From: Bacteroidetes bacterium HGW-Bacteroidetes-4
GTDB lineage: Bacteria; Bacteroidota; Bacteroidia; Bacteroidales; SZUA-534
DNA: 64,000 nucleotides
NCBI GenBank assembly: GCA_002840905.1
Contig: PHDD01000009.1
Span: forward strand, 1 to 64,000
Direction: 5' to 3'
Under the pieces are notes generated by a model, which saw nothing but the letters and a program-made list of their open reading frames with translations, searched no databases and was not told the DNA's origin. Positions 63,510 through 64,000 of this stretch are shown here, piece by piece (within the stretch, counting starts at the first letter, position 1; every line of letters begins with the position of its first letter). Both the position numbers and the translations under genes were made by a program.

Positions 63510-64000
63510 TTCCCCTGCTTACTGCAATTATAATTACCTTGCTGTATATCAATAACCGTCGGGTTTTCATGTATTTAGCCTAAAATAATTGGCCAAACGC
63601 ATGCGTTTTTCCAATAAATCGCCTTAACTTAGCACTGCAAAACAGTGTTCATTGGATGGGTTTTGGAAATTATCCGGGGATAAAAACACAGGAAGTAAGA
63701 TTTAAATACTTCACCAATGAAAACACAACAAGGCCGGAAAGGGCGGAAAGCTTCCCGCTACCGGCAAAACATACTGCACGAACAACCTCCCTAAGTAGCC
63801 ACTTAGCCTTGCTGCTTTTGTCATAAATGCAGGCCTTCTTGTTTGGTATTAATCTGTTTAATCCAATTCAACTATTGAATAAAAGCCCACAATTTGGTAT
63901 AATCAGAATAACCAAATTGATATTGGGGCTAAAACTTCATTATATAGGATATAGCTGGTTTGATGGTGTATTATATGGGTTTGAAACATTTAGTAGCAAC
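63510..64000. other. Noncoding end of the window
   Basis: A 491-base stretch with no supported gene. A short inverted repeat CACTG/CAGTG lies at about 63632-63646, and a 25-codon ATG frame near 63718 has no support. It may be the leader of the next gene of the polysaccharide locus, which is outside the window. Confidence 0.4.

Noticed and set aside
1-64000. CRISPR arrays, prophage, insertion sequences with transposase, or known anti-phage systems
   Set aside because: No regularly spaced identical repeats with unique spacers, no transposase or integrase frame, and no recognisable defence gene cluster was found on either strand.

Overview
The window looks like chromosomal DNA of a Bacteroidota bacterium, probably a marine or anaerobic Marinilabiliales/Prolixibacteraceae-type organism (the order and family are inference from gene content, not tested). 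The grounds are a SusC/SusD pair, DUF4249/TonB and DUF5686 proteins, the DUF3127 protein, FloA with a short NfeD, RecA and topoisomerase IV of Bacteroidota type, almost no Shine-Dalgarno sequences, and repeated TAnnTTTG (-7) promoter elements upstream of genes. Most of the window is ordinary housekeeping and envelope biology; the unusual material lies in small repeats, decayed loci and tRNA edges.

Layout. 0.2-9.2 kb: TPR protein, TlpA-like thioredoxin lipoprotein, a 14-unit array of 21-bp repeats, serine/threonine dehydratase, LptB, a DUF5686 outer-membrane protein and an EamA exporter. 9.4-15.2 kb: parE-parC, aroK, a DUF502 membrane protein. 15.4-19.1 kb: a DUF4249 + TonB receptor locus broken in both genes. 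19.8-25.9 kb: glutamate synthase gltB-gltD on the minus strand. 26.3-33.8 kb: orphan membrane histidine kinase, then a SusC-SusD-lipoprotein operon. 34.2-43.8 kb: M16 protease, a fused remnant of two transporters, a leucine-rich-repeat protein, an S9 peptidase, recA, bcp. 43.9-46.2 kb: clpS-nfeD-floA and DUF3127. 46.2-46.6 kb: tRNA-Ser with partial copies on both sides. 46.8-51.1 kb: two YceI-like proteins around an outer-membrane barrel, a Bax-inhibitor-1 protein and an AlkD-like protein. 51.1-51.6 kb: tRNA-His whose 3' end and terminator are duplicated around a GIY-YIG nuclease gene. 51.8-63.5 kb: YwqK-repeat protein, fbaA, a PAS protein with a degenerate cyclase domain, cyclophilin, GT39-like glycosyltransferase, efp, SpoIIE-type phosphatase, and the start of a surface-polysaccharide locus (Wzz-like and O-antigen-ligase-like).

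How genes fit together. parE/parC form one decatenase. gltB/gltD form one NADPH-dependent glutamate synthase. SusC/SusD with the small lipoprotein form one outer-membrane uptake system, with no glycosidase beside it. clpS/nfeD/floA look co-transcribed. Wzz-like and ligase-like genes are nearly overlapping and should set polysaccharide chain length and polymerisation or ligation.

Most notable: (1) the GIY-YIG gene bracketed by a 47-bp direct repeat containing the tRNA-His 3' end and its terminator, with comparable debris at tRNA-Ser, suggesting a very small tRNA-3'-end element; (2) the 21-bp repeat array at 3481-3774; (3) a class III cyclase domain lacking both metal aspartates and the usual Asn/Arg; (4) the doubly broken DUF4249/TonB locus, with one lesion in a T8 tract; (5) a deletion fusion of SLAC1/TehA and MFS transporter remnants.
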